64,000 nt of DNA from Rhodoferax_B sp049316285 (GTDB lineage: Bacteria > Pseudomonadota > Gammaproteobacteria > Burkholderiales > Burkholderiaceae_C). The notes under the pieces are model-generated. The model was not told the origin of the DNA. It saw only the letters and a program-made list of their open reading frames with translations, and did not search any database. Location of the stretch: positions 201,051 through 265,050 of the forward strand of contig NZ_JBMOXA010000006.1 in NCBI RefSeq assembly GCF_049316285.1, written 5' to 3'. Within the stretch, counting starts at the first letter, position 1. Each line of letters opens with the position of its first letter. Made by a program: the position numbers and the translations under genes. Below, one piece after another: positions 25,317-33,482 of this stretch.

Positions 25317-25589
25317 ATGGCACGCATGGTTCAATGCATCAAGCTCGGCAAAGAAGCTGAAGGACTTGATTTCCCCCCCTACCCCGGCGCGCTCGGCCAA
25401 CGCATTTGGGAAAACGTCAGCAAGGAAGCCTGGGCCGGCTGGATCAAGCACCAGACCATGCTGGTGAACGAAAACCGCCTCAACCTGGCCGATCTGCGCG
25501 CCCGCCAATACCTGGCGCGGCAGATGGAAAACCATTTCTTCGGCGCCGGCGCCGACGCCGCGCAGGGCTACGTGCCGCCTTCGGCCTAA
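25317..25589 (+). CDS. yggX: YggX family Fe(2+)-trafficking / oxidative damage protection protein
   Basis: A 90-residue cytoplasmic protein matching YggX in length and sequence: MVQCIKLGKEAEGLDFPPYP with the conserved Cys, then GALGQRIWENVSKEAWAGWI and NENRLNLADLRARQYLARQM, with the C-terminal FFGAG block. YggX protects Fe-S enzymes and may move labile iron. A start three codons later (MVQCIK) would match the E. coli protein exactly. It is a single gene closed by an intrinsic terminator. Confidence 0.93.
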   Translation: MARMVQCIKLGKEAEGLDFPPYPGALGQRIWENVSKEAWAGWIKHQTMLVNENRLNLADLRARQYLARQMENHFFGAGADAAQGYVPPSA

Positions 25590-25622
25590 GTTCGTAAGCA
25601 GGTTCTAACCGCCACAATTGAG

Positions 25623-25655
25623 CGGCCTGGGCGAAAGTCCCAGGCCGTTTTTGTT
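25623..25655 (+). terminator. Intrinsic terminator after yggX
   Basis: Nine-base-pair stem CGGCCTGGG / CCCAGGCCG with a 7-base loop, followed by TTTTTGTTT. It stands between yggX and mnmC, showing that mnmC has its own promoter or an unusual short leader. Confidence 0.9.
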
Positions 25656-25679
25656 TCATGACCCCGTATTTGTTCCCTC

Positions 25680-27443
25680 ATGGCTGAATCTGCTGATGCG
25701 TTGCTCCAAGGCTGCGGCCTGCCCGTGGCTTGGCGCGGTCAGCCGCGCTGGTGTGTATTGGAGACAAGCTTTGGCGCTGGGCTGAACTTTCTCGCCACCT
25801 GGGATGCCTGGCGACGCGACCCAGCGCGGCCACGTGTGCTGCACTTCGTCGCCATTGCGGCTGGGCCGGTCAACTTTGATCACGTGCAGCACCCGCTCGC
25901 AACGCAACTGGCCGCGCAGTTGTGGGGGCTGCAGCCGGGCGTGCATCGCCTGGTATTTGAAGGCGGCCAAGTACTGCTGACCCTGTGTATTGGCGATGCC
26001 CAGGTCATGCTGCGCGAGCGGCCCTGTCAGGCTGACAGCGTGTACCTTGATGGAACGAACACAGAGCAATGGTCGCCACACACACTCAAGGCCGTGGCGC
26101 GCTGCTGCCGCTTGGGTACGCGCATCGCCACTGAAGCCACCACGCAAGCCGTACACGACGCTTTGGCGCAAGTGGGATTCAAGGTACAAAAAACACACGA
26201 CCTCCTAAAAGGCGAATACGCCCCAGCATGGACGCCGCGTGGCGACGTGAGCGAGCCCGCCTATTGGACGGGCGAGCCAGGCGACTGCATCGTCATTGGC
26301 GCGGGCATTGCAGGTGCCAGCGCGGCCGCCAGCCTGGCGCGGCGCGGCTGGCGTGTGCTGGTGCTGGACGCGGCCGATCGACCCGCCACCGGCGCGTCGG
26401 CCTTGCCAGCGGGCTTGTTTGCGCCCCATGTGTCGGGAGATGACAACCTGGTCTCACGCATCACGCGTGCGGGTGTGCGCGCCACACGCGAGCTGGCGCG
26501 CGGCCTGCTGCGTGAAGATGTGGACTGGGGCCCCACTGGTGTGCTGCAGCATCAAGCCGAGGGTTCGGTCAAAAAACTGCCACATGACGACGCCGCCAGC
26601 CGCGACTGGAGCCGCCCCGCGAGCCACGCGCAACGTACACAAGCCGGCCTGCCGAGCGATCTGCCCAGTGAGGCATGCCATTGGCACGCCAGCGCCGGCT
26701 GGCTACGCCCGGCCGCTCTGGTGCGCGCGCTGCTGGCCACGCCGGGTGTGCAATGGTGTGGCGGCGTGCGCGTGGAGCGCCTGCAACGCACGGCGGATGG
26801 CGCGGCCTGGCAACTCTTGGACGCAACCGGCAACAACATTCTGCAAGCGCCGCTGGTGGTGCTGGCCACGGCCTACGGCACACGGGCACTCACACATGGT
26901 TTGCTGCCCGCCGCGCTGCCGCTGAACCCACTACGCGGCCAGGTGGCTTATGGCTCCATGAGCGAGGCCCCGCCCGAGTTGGAAGCGACACGCCCGCCGT
27001 TTCCCGTGAATGGCCTGGGCAGTTTCATCAGCGGTGTGCCCGGGCCCGATGAGGCCCAAGCGATCTGGATCACCGGCGCCACCTACGAACGCGCTTGTGA
27101 TCAGGCCCTGATCCGCCCCGAAGACCACACCGCGAATTGGGCCAAATTACAAATACTTTTACCCCAGGTGGCAGCCGCCTTGCAGCCGGCTTTTGAGGAA
27201 GGCGCGGTCACTGCCTGGGCCGGAGTGCGTTGCACCTATCCGGATCGGCTGCCGCTGGTGGGCCCGCTCGATGCGCAGCACGCACCTGGCCTATGGGTCA
27301 GCACCGCCATGGGCTCGCGCGGCCTGACGCTGGCCGTGTTGTGTGCAGAACTATTGGCGGCACGCCTGCACGGCGAGCCCCTGCCCCTGCCGGCCAAACT
27401 GGCGGCCGCACTGGACGCACGGCGCGCCCAGGCCAAGGGCTGA
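25680..27443 (+). CDS. mnmC: MnmC, bifunctional tRNA (mnm5s2U34) methyltransferase/FAD oxidoreductase, short N-terminus
   Basis: Bifunctional enzyme for the last two steps of mnm5s2U34 in tRNA. The N-terminal methyltransferase part (1-195) has VLETSFGAGLNFLATWDAW and the SAM-side DSVYLDGTNTEQWSPHTL (normally LDGFxPxxNPxMW). The C-terminal FAD part (200-587) has CIVIGAGIAGASAAASLARR, ATGASALPAGLFAPHVS, LNPLRGQV and GVRCTYPDRLPLVGPL. At 587 residues it is shorter than E. coli MnmC (668). It lacks the roughly 40-residue block with the FGDVYFS motif before the SAM site. An in-frame TGA at 25659 rules out an upstream extension. The DGTNTEQW loop is also divergent, so the methyltransferase half may be impaired. 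Confidence 0.85.
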   Translation: MAESADALLQGCGLPVAWRGQPRWCVLETSFGAGLNFLATWDAWRRDPARPRVLHFVAIAAGPVNFDHVQHPLATQLAAQLWGLQPGVHRLVFEGGQVLLTLCIGDAQVMLRERPCQADSVYLDGTNTEQWSPHTLKAVARCCRLGTRIATEATTQAVHDALAQVGFKVQKTHDLLKGEYAPAWTPRGDVSEPAYWTGEPGDCIVIGAGIAGASAAASLARRGWRVLVLDAADRPATGASALPAGLFAPHVSGDDNLVSRITRAGVRATRELARGLLREDVDWGPTGVLQHQAEGSVKKLPHDDAASRDWSRPASHAQRTQAGLPSDLPSEACHWHASAGWLRPAALVRALLATPGVQWCGGVRVERLQRTADGAAWQLLDATGNNILQAPLVVLATAYGTRALTHGLLPAALPLNPLRGQVAYGSMSEAPPELEATRPPFPVNGLGSFISGVPGPDEAQAIWITGATYERACDQALIRPEDHTANWAKLQILLPQVAAALQPAFEEGAVTAWAGVRCTYPDRLPLVGPLDAQHAPGLWVSTAMGSRGLTLAVLCAELLAARLHGEPLPLPAKLAAALDARRAQAKG

Positions 27444-27476
27444 GGTTCTAGCGCACTCAAGCACATTCAGCCAGGT

Positions 27477-27992
27477 TCAAGCCTTGCGCCGTGGCTTGGC
27501 CGGGGCTGGCGCCACCGCGACCAGTCTAGGCTGAGGCGGGTTTTGCGCAGGCCGCAGCACGCCTTTGCGCACCGGGCTGGACAACACCAACGAGGTGGTC
27601 ACCGCGCCATAGGTGGCCAGGGTGTCGACCACACGCTCCAGATCTTCCGGCTGGGCAATGGCGCAGCGCACAACAAAACAATCGGCGCCCGTCACGCGGT
27701 CAACCTCCAGTACCTCGGGCATTTCCGCAAATAGCTTGAGGTAGGGCTGAATGCCGGTGTGGTTGGTCTGGATGCGGATGATGGCCTGCAGCCCCACACC
27801 CACCGCACGCAGGTTGATGCGCGCACCGTAGCCTTCTATCACCCCGGCGTCCTCGAGCTTGCGTACACGCTCGCTCATGGCCGGCTGCGACAAACCAATT
27901 TGTTTACCCAAGGCCGCCAGGCTCTGCCTTGCGTCGGCCTGCAGGGCTTCGAGAATCTGCCAATCCTTTTTGTCCAACACCAAGTTGCCCAC
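27477..27992 (-). CDS. Lrp/AsnC-family transcriptional regulator
   Basis: A 171-residue regulator: N-terminal HTH (LDKKDWQILEALQADARQSL, then LGKQIGLSQPAMSERVRKLE) and a C-terminal RAM ligand domain (AIIRIQTNHTGIQPYLKLF, EVLEVDRVTGADCFVVRCAI). Typical Lrp proteins have 150-165 residues; the extra 15 are a Pro/Ala/Lys-rich tail. It is divergent from the fused betaine-type transporter gene with a 67-base gap, making that gene a plausible target. It is convergent with mnmC. Confidence 0.9.
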   Translation of the reverse strand: MGNLVLDKKDWQILEALQADARQSLAALGKQIGLSQPAMSERVRKLEDAGVIEGYGARINLRAVGVGLQAIIRIQTNHTGIQPYLKLFAEMPEVLEVDRVTGADCFVVRCAIAQPEDLERVVDTLATYGAVTTSLVLSSPVRKGVLRPAQNPPQPRLVAVAPAPAKPRRKA

Positions 27993-28029
27993 GGCCGTTT
28001 GCCTCGCTTGAAGGGAATCTACGTAAACT

Positions 28030-28053
28030 GGCCCCTAACCATCGTAAGGGGCC
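28030..28053. promoter_or_regulatory. Leader inverted repeat covering the ribosome site of the betaine-type gene
   Basis: GGCCCCT / AGGGGCC, a 7-bp perfect stem with a 10-base loop. The right arm contains AAGGGG, the only Shine-Dalgarno-like sequence for the TTG start eight bases later. It could hide that site in the mRNA, or be the operator of the divergent Lrp-type regulator. Confidence 0.45.
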
Positions 28054-28059
28054 ATTGCA

Positions 28060-29616
28060 TTGTCACTCCTGCACAACGCCTTCTTCAAGCTCATGGGGCT
28101 TCTTGCCTTGTGCGCCGCCTCGGCATCACATGCCGCCACCCAGGACCCGGGCACGCTGACGGTTGGCTCCAAACGTTTTACCGAGTCCTACATCCTGGCC
28201 GAGGTGCTGTCACAAACGGCCAAGCCGACATTGCAGCAGCCGCCCAAGCTCACGCAGGGCATAGGCAACACGGCCATCGTCTACGAGGCGCTGCGCTCCG
28301 GCAGCATTGACATGTATGCCGAGTACAGCGGCACCATTGCGCAGGAGATTCTCAAAGACCCCAAGGCCACCTCCATCGAGGCCATGAACGCGGCCCTCAA
28401 GCCGCTGGGCCTGGGCGTAGCCATTGCGCTGGGCTTCAATGACGGCTACGCGCTGGCCATGCGCGCAGCCGATGCCGAGCGACTGGGCATTCGCACCCTG
28501 AGCGACCTGGCGGCGCACCCGCAGTTGAAGTTCGGTTTGTCCAACGAATTCATAGGCCGGGCCGACGGCTGGCGCGGTATGGCCGAGCGTTACGCCTTGA
28601 AGGCCCAACCCGTGGGCCTGGACCATGGCCTGGCCTACGACGCGATTGGCGCCAAGCAAGTGGACGTGATCGACATCTACACCACCGACGCCAAGATCGA
28701 CCACTTGGGCCTGCGTGTGCTGCAGGACAACAAGGCCTATTTCCCGCGCTACGACGCGCTGGTATTGCACCGGCTGGACCTGCCACAACGCCTGCCGCAA
28801 ACTTGGGCCGCGCTGAAGGCACTGGAAGGCAGGATAGACGAACACGCCATGATCGCGATGAACGCCCGCGCAGAATTACAAGGTGTCGCCTTTGATGTGA
28901 TTGCGCGCGACTTCCTGAAAAGCCTCACCTCTGGCGGCAGCCCAGCGGGTGGCACGGAAACGGCCGCGCGCGGTTTCATGGCCAAGCTGCTGGGCCCGGA
29001 TCTCGCGCGCCTCACCTACCAGCATTTGCTGCTGGTGCTGCTGTCGGTGGGCATTGCGATGGTGATTGCGGTGCCGATTGCAATTGCCGTGGCGGCCCAG
29101 CCGCGCGCACGTGCCGCCGCGCTCACCTTCACCAGCCTGATGCAAACCGTGCCTTCGCTGGCGCTGTTGGCGATCTTGATTTCGCTCACCGGCGCCATTG
29201 GCACGGTGCCAGCGCTGATGGCCCTGACGCTTTATTCGTTGCTGCCCATCATGAGCAACACCGTCACCGGCCTGGCCGAAGTGCCCGATGGCCTGCGCAA
29301 CGCCAGCACCGCCCTGGGCATGACGCCGACGCAAAGCCTGCGTTACGTGCAACTGCCCTTGGCCCTGCCCACCCTGATCGCCGGAGTGCGCACAGCCATG
29401 GCGATTGCCATTGGCACGGCCACCATTGCGGCATTTGTCGGCGCGGGTGGTTATGGCGAACGCATCGTCACCGGCCTGGCCTTGAATGACCGCGAACTGC
29501 TGATGGCTGGCGCCTTGCCTGCGGCCTTGCTGGCCTTGCTGAGCGAAGCTTTTTTTGAGTTGCTGCAACGCTGGCTGCGGCCGACCCAGACACGCGCCGC
29601 AGCGCTTGCCCAATAG
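28060..29616 (+). CDS. Fused osmoprotectant-type binding protein and ABC permease (OpuC/YehZ-YehY-like)
   Basis: One 518-residue polypeptide joins a signal peptide (about 1-25), a QAT-family binding domain (30-295: TVGSKRFTESYILAEVLSQ, GNTAIVYEALRSGSIDMYAEY, KQVDVIDIYTTDAKI, LHRLDLPQ) and an inner-membrane permease domain (320-505: SLMQTVPSLALLAILI, the EAA loop NASTALGMTPTQSLRYVQLP, GTATIAAFVGAGGYGERI). Such fusions import glycine betaine, choline, carnitine or other quaternary amines. No ATPase gene is adjacent on either side. I chose the TTG start because AAGGGG stands eight bases before it; an ATG 11 codons later would shorten the signal peptide but has no ribosome site. Confidence 0.87.
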   Translation: MSLLHNAFFKLMGLLALCAASASHAATQDPGTLTVGSKRFTESYILAEVLSQTAKPTLQQPPKLTQGIGNTAIVYEALRSGSIDMYAEYSGTIAQEILKDPKATSIEAMNAALKPLGLGVAIALGFNDGYALAMRAADAERLGIRTLSDLAAHPQLKFGLSNEFIGRADGWRGMAERYALKAQPVGLDHGLAYDAIGAKQVDVIDIYTTDAKIDHLGLRVLQDNKAYFPRYDALVLHRLDLPQRLPQTWAALKALEGRIDEHAMIAMNARAELQGVAFDVIARDFLKSLTSGGSPAGGTETAARGFMAKLLGPDLARLTYQHLLLVLLSVGIAMVIAVPIAIAVAAQPRARAAALTFTSLMQTVPSLALLAILISLTGAIGTVPALMALTLYSLLPIMSNTVTGLAEVPDGLRNASTALGMTPTQSLRYVQLPLALPTLIAGVRTAMAIAIGTATIAAFVGAGGYGERIVTGLALNDRELLMAGALPAALLALLSEAFFELLQRWLRPTQTRAAALAQ

Positions 29617-29715
29617 TTCATCGGCCCAGGGCCGGTTTTTCCGATGTTTGCGCCTGTACACAGGGCGAGGGATTGCCTATCTTCAAACGCTCTCATTCCA
29701 CTCCCTGGACCCATC

Positions 29716-30336
29716 ATGCAACTCATAGGCATGCTCGATTCGCCTTATGTACGCCGCGTCGCCATCACGCTGCATTTGTTGAACATTGCATTTGAGCATC
29801 GCTCGATTTCGGTGTTCTCCACCTTTGAGCAATTCAAGCAGCTCAATCCGGTGGTGAAAGCGCCCACGCTGGTCTGCGACGACGGCACGGTGCTGATGGA
29901 TTCAAACCTGATCCTGGACTACGTGGAAGCCGCAGCCGGCAGGTCGCTCTGGCCCGCCGATCTGCAAGACCTGCGGCACGCGCTGCGCGTGGTGGGGCTG
30001 GCGCTGGCAGCCTGCGAGAAGTCGGTGCAAATCGTCTACGAACACAAGCTGCGCCCCGCAGACAAGTTACACGCACCTTGGCTGGAGCGGGTGCAGCAGC
30101 AATTGGTGACAGCCTATGCCGAGCTTGAGGCGGAGTTGGTACGTGTGCCGCTGGCCTGCACTGCGGCCGGCATGACCCAGGCGGGTGTGACGGCCGCAGT
30201 CGCCTGGCAGTTCAGCCAGATGTTGCTGCCGCCACTGGTGGGCGACTTGATTTCTGAAGCCGCCCATCCCGTGCTGACGGCGTTTTCTGCACAGGCCGAA
30301 ACGCTGCCCGCATTCCAAACGGCACCGCCGCTATGA
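29716..30336 (+). CDS. Glutathione S-transferase family protein
   Basis: A 206-residue cytosolic GST. The N-terminal thioredoxin-fold domain opens MQLIGMLDSPYVRRVAITLH; Ser9 (DSPYVRR) is the likely catalytic position, followed by the cis-Pro region VVKAPTLVCDDGTVLMDSN. The helical C-terminal domain carries VTAAVAWQFSQMLL. A start further upstream is possible in frame, but this ATG matches the family N-terminus. It is convergent with kdoO, with only 13 bases between the stops. The physiological substrate is not evident. Confidence 0.88.
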   Translation: MQLIGMLDSPYVRRVAITLHLLNIAFEHRSISVFSTFEQFKQLNPVVKAPTLVCDDGTVLMDSNLILDYVEAAAGRSLWPADLQDLRHALRVVGLALAACEKSVQIVYEHKLRPADKLHAPWLERVQQQLVTAYAELEAELVRVPLACTAAGMTQAGVTAAVAWQFSQMLLPPLVGDLISEAAHPVLTAFSAQAETLPAFQTAPPL

Positions 30337-30349
30337 GGCCGTGCACCCG

Positions 30350-31237
30350 CTACAGCGGCGCGCCCAGCAACGGCCGCCCGGTCAGCCGCGTCAACACCCC
30401 CAGCGGGCTGCGCTCGGGATGGGTCTGGTATTGCGGCGCCATAAAGTAGGTTTGCTCCATCATGAACTGGCCGCTGTAGACCGCGTGCAAGGTCTGGTCC
30501 GAAAAACACACCCAGGTGCTGCCCGCGGCGAACGGCATTTCCATCTGGTCGGCCGTACGCTGGTAGTCCAGGTTCTGCTTCAGCAGGTCGTGCAGTTGCA
30601 GCATCATGTGGTCGTATTCGCTGCGCAGCGACTTGGTGATGCGCAGCCGCCGCAACCACGCGGCCTGCCAGGCACGGTAGGGCTTGGCCTGGGGCAGAAA
30701 GCGTTGGGCCATCACGTCAAACGGCTCGCCGACACGCCACAGGCGCGGCACACCGGCCGGGTTCAGATTGGTGAACACGCGCAGAATGCGTTCGCCCCGG
30801 TTCGGCCGCGAGGGAAACGCGTCTACATGCAGGCGCTTGTCGTCGGCACGCCAGGACTGCGTGCGCGATTCGACCTGCATGGGCCTAAAGCTGGTGGGCT
30901 CCAGTCGCAGGTGCGGCGTGTAGTTGGGAAACAGTTGGTCGATCAGCGCGTTGGCTTGGGTGCGGTAACGCAGCATCATGGCGCTCAGCGTGGCCAGCTC
31001 GGCCTCGGTGCCCACAGCACCTTTCACCGGCGCATCCGGCTGCGCGCGTTGGCTGATGTTGCGCGACTTAGGGTCACGCACTTCGGGGCGCAGCAAGGCC
31101 GCCTCGGCCGGCGACAAGCTGAAGGCCATTTGCGGGAAGTACAACACACCGCCGCCTTCCAGCGCCTCGGCCCAGTCGGCCTGCGGGCTGCGGCCGGTCC
31201 ACGACGCCCCGGCAACTTCAACAATAGGGTTTTGCAT
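30350..31237 (-). CDS. kdoO: KdoO, Kdo hydroxylase (Fe(II)/2-oxoglutarate dioxygenase)
   Basis: Non-haem iron, 2-oxoglutarate-dependent hydroxylase of 295 residues, matching the KdoO family that hydroxylates 3-deoxy-D-manno-octulosonate in lipopolysaccharide to Ko. The jelly-roll metal triad reads H137-x-D139 (LHVDAFPSRPNRGERILRVF) and H251 (SDQTLHAVYSGQ). Other features: GGVLYFPQMAF and TPHLRLEPTSFRPMQVESR. The start chosen (MQNPIVEVAG) skips 16 in-frame codons whose product is atypical. The enzyme should act at the cytoplasmic face on Kdo2-lipid A precursors. It is known from Burkholderia and Yersinia, fitting a betaproteobacterial host. Confidence 0.88.
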   Translation of the reverse strand: MQNPIVEVAGASWTGRSPQADWAEALEGGGVLYFPQMAFSLSPAEAALLRPEVRDPKSRNISQRAQPDAPVKGAVGTEAELATLSAMMLRYRTQANALIDQLFPNYTPHLRLEPTSFRPMQVESRTQSWRADDKRLHVDAFPSRPNRGERILRVFTNLNPAGVPRLWRVGEPFDVMAQRFLPQAKPYRAWQAAWLRRLRITKSLRSEYDHMMLQLHDLLKQNLDYQRTADQMEMPFAAGSTWVCFSDQTLHAVYSGQFMMEQTYFMAPQYQTHPERSPLGVLTRLTGRPLLGAPL

Positions 31238-31321
31238 CGCTGCATTCTCGCAAACCTTGGCGCTGAAAGGGCTGCTCAGGCACATGTCCGAAAACGGCTA
31301 ACCTGTGCCCAGGCCAAGCCT

Positions 31322-32941
31322 ATGATTCAAGCCATGGAAGCCCTCACCCCCGCCCCCAACAGCCTGGAAGACGATGCCTGCTACATGGCGCTGCGCACTC
31401 GTGACGCACGCTTTGACGGCCGCTTCTTCACTGCCGTCACCAGCACCGGCATCTACTGCCGGCCGGTATGTGGTGTGCGCACACCCAAACGCGAAAACTG
31501 CCGCTTCTACACCCATGCGGCCCAGGCCGAACTGGCCGGCTTTCGCCCTTGCCTGCGCTGCCGGCCGGAACTGGCGCCACACAGCCTGCATTGGTCGGTG
31601 CAGGACGCTTCGCGCATCCTGGCCCAGCAGGCTGCGCGTTTGCTCGACGAGCCCGACGCCTGGCCCGACGAGCCCCCCACGGTCGAAGCCCTGGCCACAC
31701 GCATGGGTGTGAGCGATCGCCACGTGCGCCGCATCTTCATGGCCGAGTTTGGCGTGTCGCCCATGCAATACCTGCAAACCCGCCGCCTGCTCACCGCCAA
31801 GCAGTTGCTGGCCGATACCCAGTTGCCCGTGGCCCAGGTAGCGCTCTCCAGCGGTTATGCCAGCGTGCGCCGCTTCAACGATGCGTTTGCGGCGCACTAC
31901 CGGCTCAGCCCTAGCCAACTGCGGCGCCAGGGTGCAGCGCCGGCCGAGCAGCATCTGGCCTCCAGCAACATCAGACTTGCATACCGCCCGCCGTTTGATG
32001 CCGCCGCGCTGCTGGCCTTTTTCCGGACGCGGCTGGTGTCGGGGGTCGAATGGATAACCCCCGTGGATGAAGCCCCGCACATGCCTTTGCAAATGGCCCG
32101 CACGCTGCGGGTGCAGGCAGCGGGTGCGGAACATACCGGCTGGATTGAAGTTGAATTTGAACCCGCACATCACCGCGTAGTCCTGCGCGTGAGTGACGGC
32201 CTGGGCTCGGTACTGCCGCATGTGATCCGGCGCGTGCGCGCCTGGCTAGACCTGGACGCCGACCCCGAAGCCATCCACGCGGTGCTGGGCCAGCGTTTTC
32301 CGCAAGGCCTGGGCCAGCGTGTGCCGGGCAGCATGGACGGCTTCGAATTGGCCGTACGCGCCGTGTTGGGCCAGCAGATCACCGTGGCTGCCGCACGCAC
32401 CCTGGCGCAGCGCCTGGTGAACCGTCTGGGCACACCCATGGAAACCAGCAGACCCGAACTCAACCGTTTGTTCCCCACACCCATGGCCATCAGCCTTTTG
32501 GGCGACGCCGCCGGTGACGCCCTCGGCCAGCTTGGCATCGTGCGGCAAAGGCAGGCGGCCATCATCGCGCTGGCGCAGGCCGTGGCTGGCCAGCAGCTGG
32601 CCTTGTTTCCAGGGGCTCCGGTGGAAGCCACCGTGCAGGCCTTGAAAGCGATGCCCGGTATTGGCGACTGGACCGCGCAATACATCGCCATGCGTGCGCT
32701 GCGCTGGCCGGACGCGTTTCCTGCGGGGGACGTGGCGCTGCAGAACGCGCTGGGTGTGCGCGCCGAACGGCAACCGGCGCGTGCCGCGGAAGAAGCCTCC
32801 CAGGCGTGGCGCCCCTGGCGCAGCTACGCCGTGTTGTCTGCCTGGGCCGAACTTGCGCCCCCGGCAAAGCCCCAAAAGCTATCAAAAACAGCAGCAGCCC
32901 TCGCAGATACAGCAAGCGCTGGAGATCAAAATCATGATTAA
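31322..32941 (+). CDS. alkA: Ada-type regulator fused to AlkA 3-methyladenine DNA glycosylase II
   Basis: A 539-residue DNA-repair protein. Domain order: Ada-like Zn domain (cysteines 46, 50, 77 and 80 in IYCRPVCGVR and RPCLRCRPEL), AraC-type HTH (about 105-210: MGVSDRHVRRIFMAEFGVSP), AlkA N-terminal domain (220-330), and HhH-GPD glycosylase (335-500: AVLGQQITVAAARTLAQRL, MPGIGDWTAQYIAMRAL, then the catalytic-Asp region FPAGDVALQ). E. coli keeps Ada and AlkA separate; this fused form is common in other proteobacteria and removes alkylated purines. The last roughly 25 residues (after PPAKPQ) are encoded by a dispersed repeat and are probably an acquired tail. It overlaps ogt by eight bases. 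Confidence 0.92.
   Translation: MIQAMEALTPAPNSLEDDACYMALRTRDARFDGRFFTAVTSTGIYCRPVCGVRTPKRENCRFYTHAAQAELAGFRPCLRCRPELAPHSLHWSVQDASRILAQQAARLLDEPDAWPDEPPTVEALATRMGVSDRHVRRIFMAEFGVSPMQYLQTRRLLTAKQLLADTQLPVAQVALSSGYASVRRFNDAFAAHYRLSPSQLRRQGAAPAEQHLASSNIRLAYRPPFDAAALLAFFRTRLVSGVEWITPVDEAPHMPLQMARTLRVQAAGAEHTGWIEVEFEPAHHRVVLRVSDGLGSVLPHVIRRVRAWLDLDADPEAIHAVLGQRFPQGLGQRVPGSMDGFELAVRAVLGQQITVAAARTLAQRLVNRLGTPMETSRPELNRLFPTPMAISLLGDAAGDALGQLGIVRQRQAAIIALAQAVAGQQLALFPGAPVEATVQALKAMPGIGDWTAQYIAMRALRWPDAFPAGDVALQNALGVRAERQPARAAEEASQAWRPWRSYAVLSAWAELAPPAKPQKLSKTAAALADTASAGDQNHD
32874..32931. repeat. Dispersed short repeat, copy B, in the 3' end of alkA
   Basis: It runs from AAAAGCTATCAAAAACAGCA to CAGCAAGCGCTGGAGATCAA. 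It encodes the last residues of the Ada-AlkA protein and supplies the GGAG before the ogt start. It shares the AGCTATCAAAA, GCAGC and CAAGCGCTGG words with the other copies. Confidence 0.6.
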
Positions 32942-33482
32942 CTATTCGCCCAATACCGTGCGCACCAGCTGGCTCAGCCCGCTGGGCCCCATGACCTTCG
33001 CCGCCTCGGAAAAAGGCTTATGTGGTGTGTGGTTCGACGGCCAGCGCCACGAACCCGACCTGAACCAATGGCCGCTGGTGCCACTGGAAAGCCATCCTGT
33101 GCTGGTGCAAACGCGTGACGCCTTGGTCGCTTACTTTGCCGGCACCAGCGCCCGGTTCGACGTACCACTGGACCTGGGCGGCGGCACGCCGTTTCAGCAA
33201 GCCGTGTGGCAAGCGCTGCTGCAGATCCCGGCCGGTGCGACCACCAGTTACCGCGCATTGAGCCAACACATAGGCCGCCCCAAGGCCGTGCGCGCCGTGG
33301 GTGCGGCGATTGGCCGCAATCCCATCAGTGTGGTCGTGCCCTGCCACCGCGTGGTCGGCAGCAGCGGCGACCTCACCGGTTATGCCGGCGGTGTGGAGCG
33401 CAAAGCCTGGCTGCTTCAGAGAGAGAATGCGCCCCTGGCGACCCAGCCCCATGTGAGCCATAAAACGAGAAAAACACAGTGA
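32934..33482 (+). CDS. ogt: Ogt, methylated-DNA--protein-cysteine methyltransferase
   Basis: A suicidal O6-alkylguanine repair protein of 182 residues. It has the N-terminal domain SWLSPLGPMTFAASEKGLCG, the DNA-binding HTH region (PFQQAVWQALLQIPAGATTS, IGRPKAVRAVGAAIGRNP) and the acceptor-cysteine motif VVVPCHRVVGSSG, followed by GYAGGVERKAWLL. Its ATG lies inside the end of alkA (eight-base overlap), giving a compact alkylation-repair operon. GGAG precedes the ATG by about 11 bases. It overlaps the next exporter gene by GTGA. Confidence 0.93.
   Translation: MINYSPNTVRTSWLSPLGPMTFAASEKGLCGVWFDGQRHEPDLNQWPLVPLESHPVLVQTRDALVAYFAGTSARFDVPLDLGGGTPFQQAVWQALLQIPAGATTSYRALSQHIGRPKAVRAVGAAIGRNPISVVVPCHRVVGSSGDLTGYAGGVERKAWLLQRENAPLATQPHVSHKTRKTQ

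Noticed and set aside
30341..31321. In-frame upstream extension of the Ada-AlkA gene
   Set aside because: It lies opposite kdoO, whose frame has the iron-binding triad; the Ada domain begins only after 31322.
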